Assembly: GCA_037903475.1 (NCBI GenBank)
Contig: JBAJFG010000177.1
Span: 434,001-498,000, forward strand
From: Ancylostoma caninum
Lineage: Eukaryota; Nematoda; Chromadorea; Rhabditida; Ancylostomatidae
Length of the DNA stretch: 64,000 bases
Direction: 5' to 3'
The notes beneath the pieces are model-generated. The model was not told where the DNA came from, made no database searches, and was given only the letters and a program-made list of their open reading frames with translations. Made by a program: the position numbers and the translations under genes. Shown one piece after another: positions 11,033-22,884 of the stretch. Within the stretch, counting starts at the first letter, position 1, and the number at the start of each line of letters is the position of its first letter.

Positions 11033-13757
11033 GTACAGTCCCGTCGGTGCCGCCTTTAAAATCTGCGAAATGAACGCGATGTCGCGTCGGAAGCGCCGCC
11101 TCGCCGTAACTCTTTTCAACGTGATCTATTTGAGGTGAGAGCCACATATTCGGAATCAGCGCTCTCTGTTCTATCACATAGGTCATTTATAATTCAGAAA
11201 TTTTGTAATTTTTGCGTTGATGATGACGTCACAGCAGGCTGGCGCTACTTACACCCGGATGCTCGTCGAGTCTCAACTAATTGTATCCTCAGGTACCACC
11301 GACTCCCCACAATCCCAGGAATTCCTGTAAAACTAAAGTTTTAACGAAATATTTCTAATACAGGAGAGATGTAGAATTAAGGTGATCTTTTCTACAAATG
11401 TGAAATTTCACAAACTTCAAGTACTTCAAAACCTCGAATCTAACACCGTTTTCATTGAAATTCAGCATGAAAGGGCAGTAAGGATGTCCACAAATAAATT
11501 TCTAGGACAATGGTACAATCTACGCAATAAATTCAATTTTTGTGAAAAAACCGAACTTCGCAAATTCAACTGAAAAAAATCACAGTTTTGCAACTGAAGT
11601 TGTGAAAAAATTCGATCTCAGGAGGTTTTTATTGCTCATGATTCCATTTAATTTTTAAGTGTTGCGTAGTGTTCTACGTTTCGGACTTCCAAGAAGTGCT
11701 TACGATTTTATTCGAAACTTTAGGAAGTATCCATTTTTTGAAGTTTACATTAAAAATTTCACTGTTTCATGGGGGTTGGAAAATTCCATCTCTGTGACTC
11801 ACTCATATTTTATCACTCAAACCAAATTATTTCCGGGATAAGTATAATAGTAGTTTTGTCAACTGCAAGAAATGAGGAATGAGCGAGGATTTCGCTTCGA
11901 GGATTCTTTTTCAAATCTAGAAAACCGCTTTCTGCATAGCAGTTAACACGTGTTTATCAGTTTTCACATTTCATCTTTATTTTCGTTTGAATCGTCTTCA
12001 ATTGTTATAACCCCATAATCCTCAGATCGTTGCAGGCGTCATAGCGAGGACTCGCTATCGCGGCCCCTACGACTGGGCTGCGTATCCTGCAGCTCGCACC
12101 GGATACTTGATTGTAGGGATGATCCCAAGAAATTTGTGTTCAAATGCACAATCTGTGCGAAATGGTCTGTGAACAAATATGTATGACATGATTTTATGAA
12201 ATGACTTTCATCAAGAATCAATACCTATACATTTAATTAATTTTTATAGCATTTTTTCCTTTCCTTTTGAAATACTTTGATAATAGGTAGAAAAGTGAAC
12301 TTATCTGATTCTCAGTGAATAAGGAGTTATCTTATCTCTTTTCCTTCCTTCTTTGAATTCTTATTTGTTTTTTTAAATTTTTATCCCCACTTTTTTTCAC
12401 TGGGTTAGGCATCAAAAAGCAAATGAGAGGAGCAGATATTTGTTTCTGGAGAAGCCGGATTAAACGCATGCTGAGACTAAAATGAAATAAGCTCACTTTT
12501 TTATCGATCATCGAAGTATTTCGAGACGAAATGAAAAAAAAACGAGAAAATCAGTTCATTATACATGTATTAATTCTTGATGAGAATCACTTCATAAAAT
12601 AATCTTTTGCAAGGTTTAGTTGCAGATCAATGCGTACATGTTGTGCAAGTGAACATCAGATGTTTTAGGATCGTCTCTACAATCGATGATCCGGCGCGAG
12701 CCTCCAGGATACGTCGCGCTGTTATAGGGGCCGCGATAGCGAGCCTTCGCTACGGCACCTGCAACGATCTGAGGACCATGGGGATTGAAGGCGATCCCGA
12801 AGAAAAAATAAGAAAAAAAATGTGAAAACTGATGAAAGCGTGTTAACTGCTTTGAAAGGAACTGCCTCCTCAAATGCAGAACAAAATCCTTTGGATCAAG
12901 CCCTAGTATCCAATAGTTTTTAGTTCCTCGTAAAAGTTAATAAGAAGGAACCAATAGTGATCCTGTGAAGCAGGAATATTTTAGTTGAAACGATAAAACA
13001 TGAATAAATCATGGAAAAAAAACTGAATTTCCCACACCCATGAAACAGCGAATTTCTGAATTCAAACTTCAAAATATGACAATTATCAAAATTTAGAAAG
13101 AATCGTTAGCCCTTCGTGGAAATATGAAACATTAGCAGCACGTGAACATTAACTGGAATCATGAGCAATAAAAACCTCCTGAGATCGATTTTTTTACAAC
13201 TTCAGTTGCAAAACTGTGATTTTTTCAGTTGAATTTGCAAAGTTCGGTTTTTTCACAAAAATTGAATTTATTGCGTAGATTGTACCATTTTCCTAGAAAT
13301 TTATTTGTGGACATCCTTGCTGCCCTTTCATGCTGAGTTTCAATGGAAACGGTGTTAGATTCGAGGTTTTGAAGTACCTGAAGTTTGTGAAATTTCACAT
13401 TTGTAGGAAAGATCACCTTAATTCTACATCTTTCCTGTATTAGAAATATTTCGTTAGAACTTTAGTTTTACAGGAATTCCTGGGATTGTGGGGAGTCGGT
13501 GGTACCTGAGGATACAATTAGGTGAGACTCGACGAACATCCGGGTGTAAGCAGCGCCAGCCTGCTGTGACGTCACGCAAAAATTACAAAATTTCTGAATT
13601 ATAAATGACCTATGTGATAGAACAGAGAGCGCTGATTCCGAATATGTGGCTCTCACCTCAAATAGATCACGTTGAAAAGAGTTACGGCGAGGCGGCGCTT
13701 CCGACGCGACATCGCGTTCATTTCGCAGATTTTAAAGGCGGCACCGACGGGACTGTA
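11033..13757. mobile_element. 2.7-kb palindromic (foldback) element
   Basis: Arms of about 1.2 kb (11033-12240 and 12550-13757) are reverse complements at high identity, outermost bases GTACAGTCCCGTCGGTGCC on the left and its complement on the right. The arms share CATATTCGGAATCAGCG, TGACGTCACxxCAGGCTGG and AATTCTTGATGA near the centre; the 300-bp loop (about 12241-12549) is AT-rich. Identity falls towards the centre. There is no transposase frame; the short frames seen in both arms are mirror images. The left arm has a six-base TGATGA insertion just before the shared TGACGTCA. It resembles non-autonomous palindromic DNA elements, or could be an inverted duplication. Target duplication is unclear. 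Confidence 0.85.
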
Positions 13758-13965
13758 CCTATCTGAGTGGTGCGAAAATAATGGCTGTTTTGCGGTGCGC
13801 ACAAACAAACTTCTCTCCTCTGTCGAATTTGAGTAATTCTGAGGAGATATGTATAACCTCCTGGCAGCTCTTTTTCTCCTCTTTCAAATGCTTCCTGAAT
13901 ATTCTGGCTAGCTGTTTTCATTGGGTTTTTATAGAGTCGCGAGCAAATGATGAGCTGCCTAGCTG
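13758..13965 (-). mobile_element. Bandit-like mariner 3' end, inverted copy
   Basis: Reverse-complement relative of the segments at 10256-10475 and 57825-58034: on the minus strand CTCGCGACTCTATAAAAACC, GCATTTGAAAGAGGAGAA and CGACAGAGGAGAGAAGTT, ending in CATTATTTTCGCACCACTCA. The terminus lies directly against the edge of the 2.7-kb palindrome. Truncated; no transposase catalytic motif. Confidence 0.65.
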
Positions 13966-15857
13966 GCAAGCACGGGTACGATAATGCAAACCACCCGCAC
14001 GTATGTTGGCATGCAAAAATGTAAAGCCAAATGGGGGGCACGTATAAGTCTAGGTATAGTAGTATAGTCTAGGCACGTATAAGTCTTGGTGTAAGTCGCT
14101 ACTGAGAAATTTCCTTTACTGAGAAAGGAGAGATATACCCATTTTCACTCTGCAGTCATTTCAAGCACTATCCATTATTTCTAAAAAGAATGATGACGAA
14201 TGGAAAGTCTCTGAATAATTTCACACAACTTGGAAACCGCCCCTCTCAGCATTTCTATATACACACTCAGAACATTATGCTGCAGCAATCACTAAGAAAC
14301 TCATCTCTCATTCTGTCAATCCTTTTAGGCTCTCACCAGCGTTTCCTGAGTCAAACTCTTCTCGCATCTTCTCAAACTTTTCTCAGTGCTCCCGTACACT
14401 CATGAACAGCAAACGTCCATTTACACAAGAGCGAGGACGAAAGTATGGTTACAAGAAAAGTCACGGAATGGGCAATATTACTGTGCACCAGCGCTCTATC
14501 GCGCTCCAATGACACGCGTCAGATTACGGTGATCCAAAGAACAATCGCGCTGAACGTGCATCTATCGCACCCTTATCGCACCTGCCCTGTGGCTAAGGTT
14601 GCAGTATTCAAGAGTGGTGAAGGGATGCGCATAAAGCGTTGAGAGCGAAGAGGGAGCAGAGAAAGACAACACGAATGTTCATGTAAACACATGTTTAAAC
14701 ATGTCTGCGATTGTCCAGACATGTTCAGCTTTCTAGCAATCAGATCCCTCTTCTTTGTGCTACGGTTAGTGTGTCCAACAAGTTCGTACTTGTTGGACGC
14801 GTTTCTTTACGTTGACAGATTTATCTGAAATTTGTAGAGGAGATTGAGAAAGAGCGATTAGCGATAAAAATGCTACTAGAATAGGACAAAAGCCATTTAG
14901 CTGCTCACAGTGTAAGAACTGTGTAGCACATCAAGGAAGCTGAAATCGTGGACGTGGTCTACGTTCTGGTGAAAGCAAAAAAAGAGGGGGGGGGGTATTA
15001 CCCTGGCCGCCTCCATATTCCATTGTTTCAAGGAGGCAATTATTACGAAACGCAAGATGAACCTCCTAAATAAGTGCGACAATGGTCCATATTCAAAAAA
15101 CTTGGGATTTTCAAGGACAAATGACCCCTCTTCTTCGAAACTCCTAGAACGCTTTTATTACCATCAAGGAACCATGTTCCATTTTCCTGGTAAAGATAAA
15201 GTAAACAATATATCGAATTGATCGTAAATGTGATAAAGATATGCAAGGTAATAAAATGTGATTTTTCCGCAGTTTGTTGCAAAGAAGATGGTGCTACTGC
15301 AGTTTGAAATGATCGCCGCTGTTTTTGCCTTAATAGCTGTCAGTGATAGAACATATGGTGCCACACATTCCGTTGTAAAAGCTTCCAACTTTGACAGCAA
15401 TATGTAATCCAGAAGCCATCATCTTTGCTTATTACGAGAAGCCATCATGTTTCTCTTTCCACTTAGTAGGGTATCATGAGCATTAGAAGAAAGGCCCAGT
15501 CGGTTAGGGGTAGTGGAAGAGTGATGAAGAATGAAGGCGTCAGCCGAGTGAAGCAGATTAGAGGCATGGATGGCCAAGTGAATAAAGCAGCAGACTCTCG
15601 GACATTCAGAAACAAAGCTCAGGTTGGTTCGTATGCACTCGATAGTAGAAAAAAAGCACTGCGGAAACACATAGAGACTATGCAGTGATCCACGTTTTCC
15701 TATGATGAGAATTTGATAGAGAATTGATGAGAATTTGCTGATTTATGTTGCCCTTATATCACTACGAATCCACAGCAGCGTGAAACTCCGAGCTCTTCTT
15801 TTTTTTTCTTTTTTTTCAGGCATTTCACAGGAAAAGCCGAGCTGCCAGAGGTCACGC
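13966..15857. other. Intergenic; small palindrome, no gene recognised
   Basis: Holds direct repeats of GTATAAGTCTxGG at 14042-14095 and a perfect 16-bp palindrome ACATGTTTAAACATGT at 14689-14704. A 70-codon plus-strand frame at 15476-15688 is rich in Arg and Lys (starts MSIRRKAQSVRG) but has no splice context or similarity that I can name. Confidence 0.35.
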
Positions 15858-16122
15858 CAACAGAAGCCAATCTTGGACAACGTTGCCCTGCGCATTTGAT
15901 TTGGAGCCGTCCACACCAAGTGTCTGAGCAGAAACCAGGTGCGGACGGCCCGCCCTACCATTGCCGGCCAGAAAATCACGCGTGGAAAGCCGGCCGGCAA
16001 TGGTAGAACAGGCCGGCCGGTTGTGGGCCTTCGCCCTGCCGGGACAGCTCCAAAATGATTACAGGCCCTACTGCTCCAAATCGAGTGATCAGGGCAGCGT
16101 TCTCCAAGATTACCCTTCAATT
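15858..16122. repeat. GC-rich foldback with a perfect core hairpin
   Basis: The outer arms (about 15862-15912 and 16068-16119) mirror CCAATCTTGGAxAACGxTG and GATTTGGAGC. At the core, TACCATTGCCGGCC (15956-15969) pairs perfectly with GGCCGGCAATGGTA (15992-16005) around ACGCGT-containing sequence. GGCCGGCC-type motifs continue to about 16340. Likely a MITE; no target duplication identified. Confidence 0.65.
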
Positions 16123-16527
16123 GGCCGACGGGCGCTGTGGGACGTCTGGCCTTTGATTTCTTTTCTTTATCACTTCTCTACTATCTAGTACAACCGACCC
16201 TTCTGACCAAGCCGGTCTGAAGATTAAATCGGTCGACCGGACCGGCCGGTGATAGGCGTCTTCCGACAGGTTGATGGGCCTGCGCCGGCCGATGATTCGC
16301 AGCCGCTCCGCCGGTCTGTACCTATTGGTCAACCGGGCCGGGCCACAATGCAGGAAGGCTAAGACATTCTGCGCATTCAATGAATGAGGTGCTTTCTACA
16401 TGTAGAAGGCATGGACTTTCTCACTGACGGACATAGAACGCGTTCAAGCCAAATCGCAACACTAAAAGTTATACGCAGCTATGCATACATACTTGTGCAA
16501 CCGCTTTCTATGAGGAGACAGGCATGC
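16123..16527. other. GC-rich spacer, no gene seen
   Basis: Several further GGCCGG/CCGGCC motifs (16205-16340) without a clear partner arm; nothing coding recognised. Confidence 0.35.
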
Positions 16528-17284
16528 TTAAAGGCAGCACCCACGAAAATTTCCGTTTTGACTATTTCAGCGCATTCAGTGTCAAAGTTGTGTCAAAGCT
16601 GCTCAACGCCTTCGTAAAGCTGCAACGTTCCGATACCGCCGAAACGCACCTTTTTAAAGCCCCTGATTCGGTAGTGTATCGAGTGTGGTCGAGTTGCTAG
16701 GTGTCATGCGATGAGGACCGAGATCAAAAGATCGATAAAATCGCCCTTTCAGTTACTGAATCTTCGTGCAATCACCTATTTTTTTCTAAACCGCAGCCTT
16801 TCCGCATTTTGTCAAAAGAAATAATCATTAGAAATATATATCAATCAATCTAGGTGTTACTTAGGAATCAGAACGTGATGGGATTTTCAAATAGGGGCAG
16901 AATGACTGAAAATTCAGATTTTGACAAAACTAGATGCAGAAATAGTCAAACAGGTATAAATGCTGCGAAGTGCTAACAAAAAAGGATCACGGGTTGCAGG
17001 AACAACAAAAATTACAGAAAAACCCCAAAAGGGCCTAGAGAGGAAACGTTGCGGTGAATTTTGCAAAAACTGCATCAAAACAGCTGATTCTCCTGCGATT
17101 GGGGCAACAAAAGAGACGCCGGACATGCGCGATAACTCATCCAAAGTGATCGCCATCACGCAAGAATACTTGTTACTGAGTTAAACGCAGCGCGTTTCCG
17201 CTGCTTGTCTTGTCCGGGATGCGCTAAAGTTTCTCGAAGAGTGAAAATCTGAAGCTCGAAAGTTTTCGTGGGTGCTGCCTTTAA
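16528..17284. mobile_element. MITE with TTAAAGGCAGCACCCACG ends
   Basis: The left end TTAAAGGCAGCACCCACG is repeated in reverse complement at the right edge, followed on both sides by GAAAA; length 757 bp. Two overlapping frames on opposite strands near 16914-17184 (75 and 81 codons) do not resemble a transposase. Related termini occur at 32433, 36893, 62201 and 62553. Confidence 0.75.
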
Positions 17285-17449
17285 GAGCGACTTCTTTGAA
17301 ACTCCTGGATTTCACGTGTCGTGATCAATTTCGACTCGTTCCAAGAATCAATACACTCAACAGTACCCTCTACGGTGACTTTGACTTCGGATTCATTTTC
17401 AACTAGCCTGGTATTCCGGCAAGAAACTGCGATATTAGTTCTATGTGGA

Positions 17450-17720
17450 ATTTCTTGTGCGTAGCGTGGCGGCAAGAGGCCGCTGTCGCTTGGACGGTGG
17501 ATGGGTCAACTCCGTCTCTGGTCTGGCCAACCAAGCCATCCATTCTTTTGGAACGGTGAATTGGCACCAGAGGATCTGGGAGGGTGAAGTGCTAACCTGG
17601 CATTTCAGTACGCTCTGTACAGTCACTCTATAGGGCACATGTGCATTTAATCACCCTGCAATTCTCAGATAAAGTTGTAGTATCTGAAGAGTCTGTGCGG
17701 CTTCAATGATTTCATCATGG
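17450..17720 (+). mobile_element. tRNA-like SINE remnant
   Basis: A-box-like TAGCGTGGCGGCAAGAGG and B-box-like GGGTCAACTCC lie about 40 bp apart, followed by a body containing GTGAATTGGCACCAGAG, GATCTGGGAGGGTGAAGTGC. The body matches that at 44932-44980 (GGTAAATTGGTGCCAGAG, GAGGATAAAGCACCGACTTG), so both are copies of one tRNA-derived SINE family. The 3' boundary is uncertain. Confidence 0.6.
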
Positions 17721-19428
17721 TATTCCGCTGAAATTGAGGGCAACGTTTACGGTAGCCCCCCCCCCCACCGGGAAAATGGGAGACAGACACTGCATAATGA
17801 AGATGTGCTGCATTCCTTCTGCTGCGAACAGCAGTCCGTGCTTGGGCTGCGTTGAGGGGGCTAAATGCTGACCCGAATAACTGTACTGTAGTTCAACCTT
17901 CGCCCTGCAGCTCATGTCATGCCGTTCTAGACCCTCATTATCACGTGATGACCCCCCCCCCATGGAAGGTGTGTATAAGTCCGTTGTTGGGCGTTAGAGC
18001 TCAGTCATGTCGCCGCTTCGACGCAGACAACGCGAACCCTGCGTGCGTCATCAGGTCGGCTTAGGGCCGGGTAGAACCGTAGTCCAGCCCAACAATCGGT
18101 CTGACGAGATGCAGATGTGCACCAAGCGCTGCCGCAAAAAGTGAACACGCTATCAGGAACATCTTTGAGTAAGCTTGGGTAGCATGTGCTTAAACCTGTC
18201 TCTATTAGGAATACAACGTGCCCATGTTGAGCTGCCTTCCTATGTTTGCGGCATGCAAACCAGTTAATTGCTCCCGAATCACAACTCTTAGGGGACCGAT
18301 CGTAGCCAACATAGCTCGTGGAGCGACAAAGTATGTTTGACCTCGGGATGTAACGTGCTTGGCTTGTGCTTGACGTTCAGAAATCTCTGAAGAGGTAGTC
18401 TTTCGTAGAAGTTTTTTTAAGCATAAATAATCGGCATTAACCTTCTCTTTGACTGCGCCATGGATTCTACTTCCAGTTCAGAATTTTAGATGCATGTACT
18501 CTTGAGGAAGGCATCTACTGCACCTATGGACGTTTGATCGTTCCAAACGGTTTTGATACCAATGCACCGACAGTGGAGAGACGGAAGGCTTGTTGGTCTT
18601 GAGGCAGTGATCTAACCATCCATACATCGTACGTGCGGCATTGGCGCCTCTTGCCAATGCCGCAATACACACCACTGTTTATTCAGTAACGACCTGAGTG
18701 GTATTCCCTCCCATAAGACAATGATTCGTAGTACCATTATCAAACGCAAACAAATAGTGCTTAAGAAATTGTTGAGGAATAAAAACCTTTAAGAGGATTC
18801 CAGTTTTTACATTTCCACGTGGCTCTCAAATTCTTATCGAAGTAGGTGTTTACTCGTCCTGGACAGTATTAGCCATTTAATCTAGAAAGATAGCTAGAAA
18901 GCACTTTTCCTGTGGTCCGGGAGAGAATAAGACGACTTTGCTGCAGCTTTTAGAGTTGTGCATCAGAGTTTGCAGTAAGGGCCAAAGCACATGCTTCCTT
19001 ACATAGTTGTCCTTTAGCTGAGAATGGACGAGAGCAAACGAATATGGAGCAGTAAAATAGGGTAAATATTTCTACAAAATATGCGAATATTTTACAAGGA
19101 CTTCTCCACTTTAGCCTGCAAGTAGGGTTACTAAATTTATAAGACATTGGCTGTTTTCCAAGGTGCGATGCTGCTCATGAGCTCCGCAGGGAAGAACCCG
19201 CAGAACCTCGATGGTCTGTCGCAGAACTCGCACAGCTGTAAATTCCCTTAGATAAACTGGACCTACTCCAAGTTTTGAAAAAATTTGAAATTTTCCAACA
19301 TTGTATTTTTCTCCTCCCCCCCCCCTCTCTATTTAGCGCTTCTCTGCATTTATTTCTCAACACATTCCCCTTCATTCTAACAAATTGTCACATGTAATCT
19401 ATGCATCTATATTATTTCTTAGCATTTA
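17721..19428. other. Intergenic; hairpin and C-runs, no gene seen
   Basis: Two C-runs of ten or more (about 17757 and 17952). At 18635-18663 GCGGCATTGGC pairs perfectly with GCCAATGCCGC around a 7-base loop. No splice-bounded coding exon found. Confidence 0.4.
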
Positions 19429-19905
19429 AAGTCCTTACGCGCAATCGGCGGAAAATTTCCGAACGCGCCCGGCGTGTTTTTATTGTTTTTATGAGGCGGC
19501 GCGGCCCTTTTGTGGCAGAGGTCCACCGTCGTTCGTCAGACCAGGTGAGTGTTTTTCCTTCATTTTTTTTCCTTGATTGAAGTTTATCTGAAGGTGTGAG
19601 GCCTGTGGCTGACCGATGTCGACCGGACGGCCCCGCATGCCTCATAAAAACAATAAAAACAAGCATTTGGGGCATGCATGGGGAAACGTGCAAAATATGG
19701 CATGCGGAGCCGTCCGGTCGGTATCGGTCAGCCACAGGCCTCACAGCTTCAGATAAACTTCAGCTAAAGGAGAAATGAAAGAAAAACACTCACCTGGGCC
19801 AAGAATCTGACGAACGACTGGGGACCTCTGCCACAGGGTCGCGCGGCGCACGCGCCGTGTGCTGGGCGCGCTCGAAAATTTTCCGGCGATTGTGCGTAAG
19901 GACTT
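19429..19905. mobile_element. 477-bp foldback MITE, TA-flanked (copy 1)
   Basis: TA (19427-19428) then AAGTCCTTACGCGCAATC; the right end reads GATTGTGCGTAAGGACTT then TA (19906-19907). The arms mirror each other almost throughout (GTGAGGCCTGTGGCTGACCG, GACCGGACGGCxCCGCATGCC, AACAATAAAAACAAGCATTT). Copies at 28812-29270 and a fragment at 49501-49545. The mirrored frames of about 110 codons are not genes. Confidence 0.85.
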
Positions 19906-21027
19906 TATTACTCTTACTATTTCCACGTTACAAAAATAACTCTTTCCAGTTCGATTTACCTGTTTTTTTTTTATCATATTTGTTTAATACACTGCTCTTA
20001 CTGTGTGTCTAAATGAACAAGGAAATCTGTCATTAACACTCCTGCGCAGGCAAGGAAAAAAGGGAAACAAAAAATTCTGAAATAAAAACGACATAAAGGC
20101 ATTTCTTCCAGTTGGTCCCAATAGTGTGCATAATATGTTCAACTCTAGTTCAAGCACAGAATGGACAAAAAAAAACCGGTTCATGTGACAAGAGTTGATA
20201 TCCACACTGGTTGGTCATGTCTCCAGGAGACTTTCTTCTCCTGGCTCGGGACTCATGAACGGATGACCAGGCGAAACCAGGTTAGCAAAACAGCATTGAC
20301 CTCGTGCGTATGCTAATCTTTCATAATCTCATGGATACCCAGTCATGCTAGCTTTTCCTGGCTTGCTCGATTAGCGTTTCATGAATCCTAACCCTGGATA
20401 AGAGCACCACTTTGACGCGTGTGTATGCCAGTTAAACCCATACGGAGCCAGCAGATTGGATAGTAAGAGATCAGAGGTGCAGGGAAAAATAATCTGCAGT
20501 TCCTGGCCCGAGCCACTTATAGCGGAACCTGAGCTGGTATGGAATGAAGGCTCTTGAAGACGGAAGTCGTAGTGAAAGGTGCCCAAAATTTTGCTCGTTT
20601 TTTGAGCAATTTTGTGTACATAGAAATGAATTCTGCCAGGGAAGCAATATAAACAAGTTGTTACGCAAACAACTTTGGAAATGTGAACGTACTTGAACGT
20701 ACTAACTCATGTTCTCAGAGGGCAGGGAATATTTGCTCTTGTGATTTGTCTATTTATGTTTACAGATGAGATACATGAACTGTGAGTACATATTCTGTAT
20801 GCGTTTGCCAGCCTTAGAATCCAGCAAATGATATGTGGGCGAAGACAAAAGATGGATCAGTGATAGATACGGCTGAGAAAAGGCCAAAAGGTAGGCGTAG
20901 AGCCGAAATTGTACAGTGCAAGAAAATATGGAGCTGTTTTTGCAATGTCTAACGATCAACAACGCTAAACATTACGAAAATGCGCAAATGAGTCAAACTA
21001 AAGAAGTCTAAGAAGTCAGTGTGTTAC
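19906..21027. other. Intergenic, nothing recognised
   Basis: AT-rich DNA with no splice-bounded exon and no repeat partner in the window that I could find. Confidence 0.35.
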
Positions 21028-21156
21028 TTGCACCAGCGTACCCGCTCCTACGAAGTCTCTGATGTACTTTTGATGAGGAGGTCTTACTACAAGTTCTTTA
21101 ATAATTGACAAAATTTTGGCAAGAATTTTGCGAGGCTTCCTGCTGAGCTCTTTAAA
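21028..21156 (-). CDS. Candidate coding exon, unrecognised
   Basis: On the minus strand an AG (GGTTTTTAAG) is followed by 43 open codons (begins FKELSRKPRKILAKIL, ends RDFVGAGTLVQ) up to a GT donor (GTAACA); both ends are phase 0. The residues look protein-like, with few rare codons, but I do not recognise the family. Evidence against: the donor is weak and the plus strand here is also open for long stretches (QNFGKNFARLPAELFKL frame, 21117 onward), so the true coding strand is unsure. No partner exon identified. Confidence 0.3.
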
Positions 21157-22276
21157 CTTAAAAACCACAAAGATGCTCAATTAAAATTCTGCGTCATTCC
21201 TGTGTTTAATTATTTATAAAACATCCCAGACAGTGTGACCGCAAAATTCATAGTTAGGATTAACCGTGGTACGCTCCCCTCTGAAACAGCTTTTGTACCA
21301 AACCTTAATCGTATTCTCAAACAACGTTTCGCAAAAGATACATTTGCAAGAAGGGGAAACGCTCTATGATCGCTATGGAAGCAAACATAAAATGAACCGA
21401 GTACCAATAGAAAAAAGAGTTCAGAAGGATTTATTCGTTCATTTATTCGCACTGATAGTGTGCTACAAAATGAAAATTAAGCTTCACCAATGAGAAGCAG
21501 TAAATATAGCACGTATTTCCCAATGAATTGAGTGAATCCTGGTTCACGAAACCCCATCATTATGAGGGATTTTTTCTTCCTAGGCACTTTGTTTGAAAGA
21601 ACACTAAAAAGTAGAAGTTATAAGCACTACGTGGTCCTGAGTATCCTAGCCCCTCGTAGTGTCCTACTGCGGCATCCATTAATCGCTGCACCGATCACTA
21701 AGAATCATGTCAAGAAATAGAGAAATATCATCTAGAAACAGATACATGTACCGGTCCATATCATTATCAGTAAATGCTCTAGAGATCTCCAAATCTGGAA
21801 AAAATATTTGCAAGCAAGGTGACCGTGAAGCAGAAACAGTAGCCCTCGGAGCGTATCCCATATCATCCGTCAGGGGAAATTAATAAGGAAAGGTGTAAAA
21901 CGATTCTGATGGCGTTATCTAATCATTTGTCACTGGCAACATTATTCCTGACAATGCTTCGTGTCACATTTTGCATAAACACGACACGGTTTTTTTTTTC
22001 GGCTTATGATAAACTTCACCTCAACCACACCACTTGCAATGGGTGCAATGGATTGAGTGATGTTATACATAGTGGGTTCCGCAGGCGAACATAGTTGTGA
22101 AGATATTAGAGAAAGAGAGAACGCGAGAAATAGTGCAGTGTTCGGAGAGGAAGGCCAGAAATGCAGACCAAGGCAATAATTACTCGACTATCATCGTTCT
22201 CGAAACGGACTGTACAAGATACAAGATAAATACAAAATACTTGATAAATGTCATTCTCATTTCATACAAGCTATAA
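21157..22276. other. Intergenic or pseudogene-rich, unresolved
   Basis: The plus strand at 21219-21368 holds an open frame (NIPDSVTAKFIVRINRG...) that may continue the 21117 frame after one stop; it could be a decayed transposon protein. Nothing else recognised to 22276. Confidence 0.25.
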
Positions 22277-22578
22277 TTAGAAGCGAATAAACACAGAATG
22301 GGTCAAAATTACGGTAAGAAAGAAAAGGACACACAGAAAAGAAATTTTGCGTGCCAATTTCCGAGTCGGGTCATTGACTGAGACATTCAAATGGTTCTCC
22401 AACGGATCTGTATTCTGACGAGGTTTAGGACAAACTTGCACATGAGTAATCTTGGGATCTACTTGATTGAACTCTAATTGTAAGCTGGAATACATTATTG
22501 AAATCGTACCCAAATTGGCTCTTCACCTGGCATCCATCAAAATCTTTACCCGTACGTGACGTTGTCCGCAACCAGCTG
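22277..22578 (-). CDS. Candidate last two exons of an unrecognised gene
   Basis: Exon 22578-22527 (QRHVRVKILMDA region) ends at CAG|GTGAAG; a 42-bp intron ends TGTATTCCAG; exon 22484-22277 continues in the same frame (LQLEFNQVDPKITHVQVCP) to a TAA. A 42-bp intron is typical for nematodes, and reading frame is kept across it. The C-terminus (SFLCVLFFLTVILTHSVFI) is hydrophobic enough for a membrane segment. No domain is recognised and upstream exons were not found; the acceptor of the first exon (GACTAG) is poor. Confidence 0.4.
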
Positions 22579-22884
22579 CTAGTCATGGATAATCAAACGC
22601 ATGGTCCTCGAAGGGCTAGATTATTATTACTATTATTGTTATTATTACTTGTTACTGTTATAGTATAGTAGGTGGTACGACAATAAGCGAGCCATACCAG
22701 ATGACTGATCTAGGTTTCGTAATAATGCGGGGTTATTCTTTTGACATTCATTGTCAGACGATCGTTCTTGAGACAACAAGAGCCATATACATCCTATTCA
22801 GAACATTTGTAACGACCAATTCCTTTCAGCCTGCACAAGCAATCTATTATAAAGAATATTGAGAGTGTACAGAACAGTTTCTCC
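22579..22884. other. Spacer with ATT microsatellite
   Basis: (ATT)n-like tract at about 22619-22650; otherwise nothing recognised. Confidence 0.5.
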
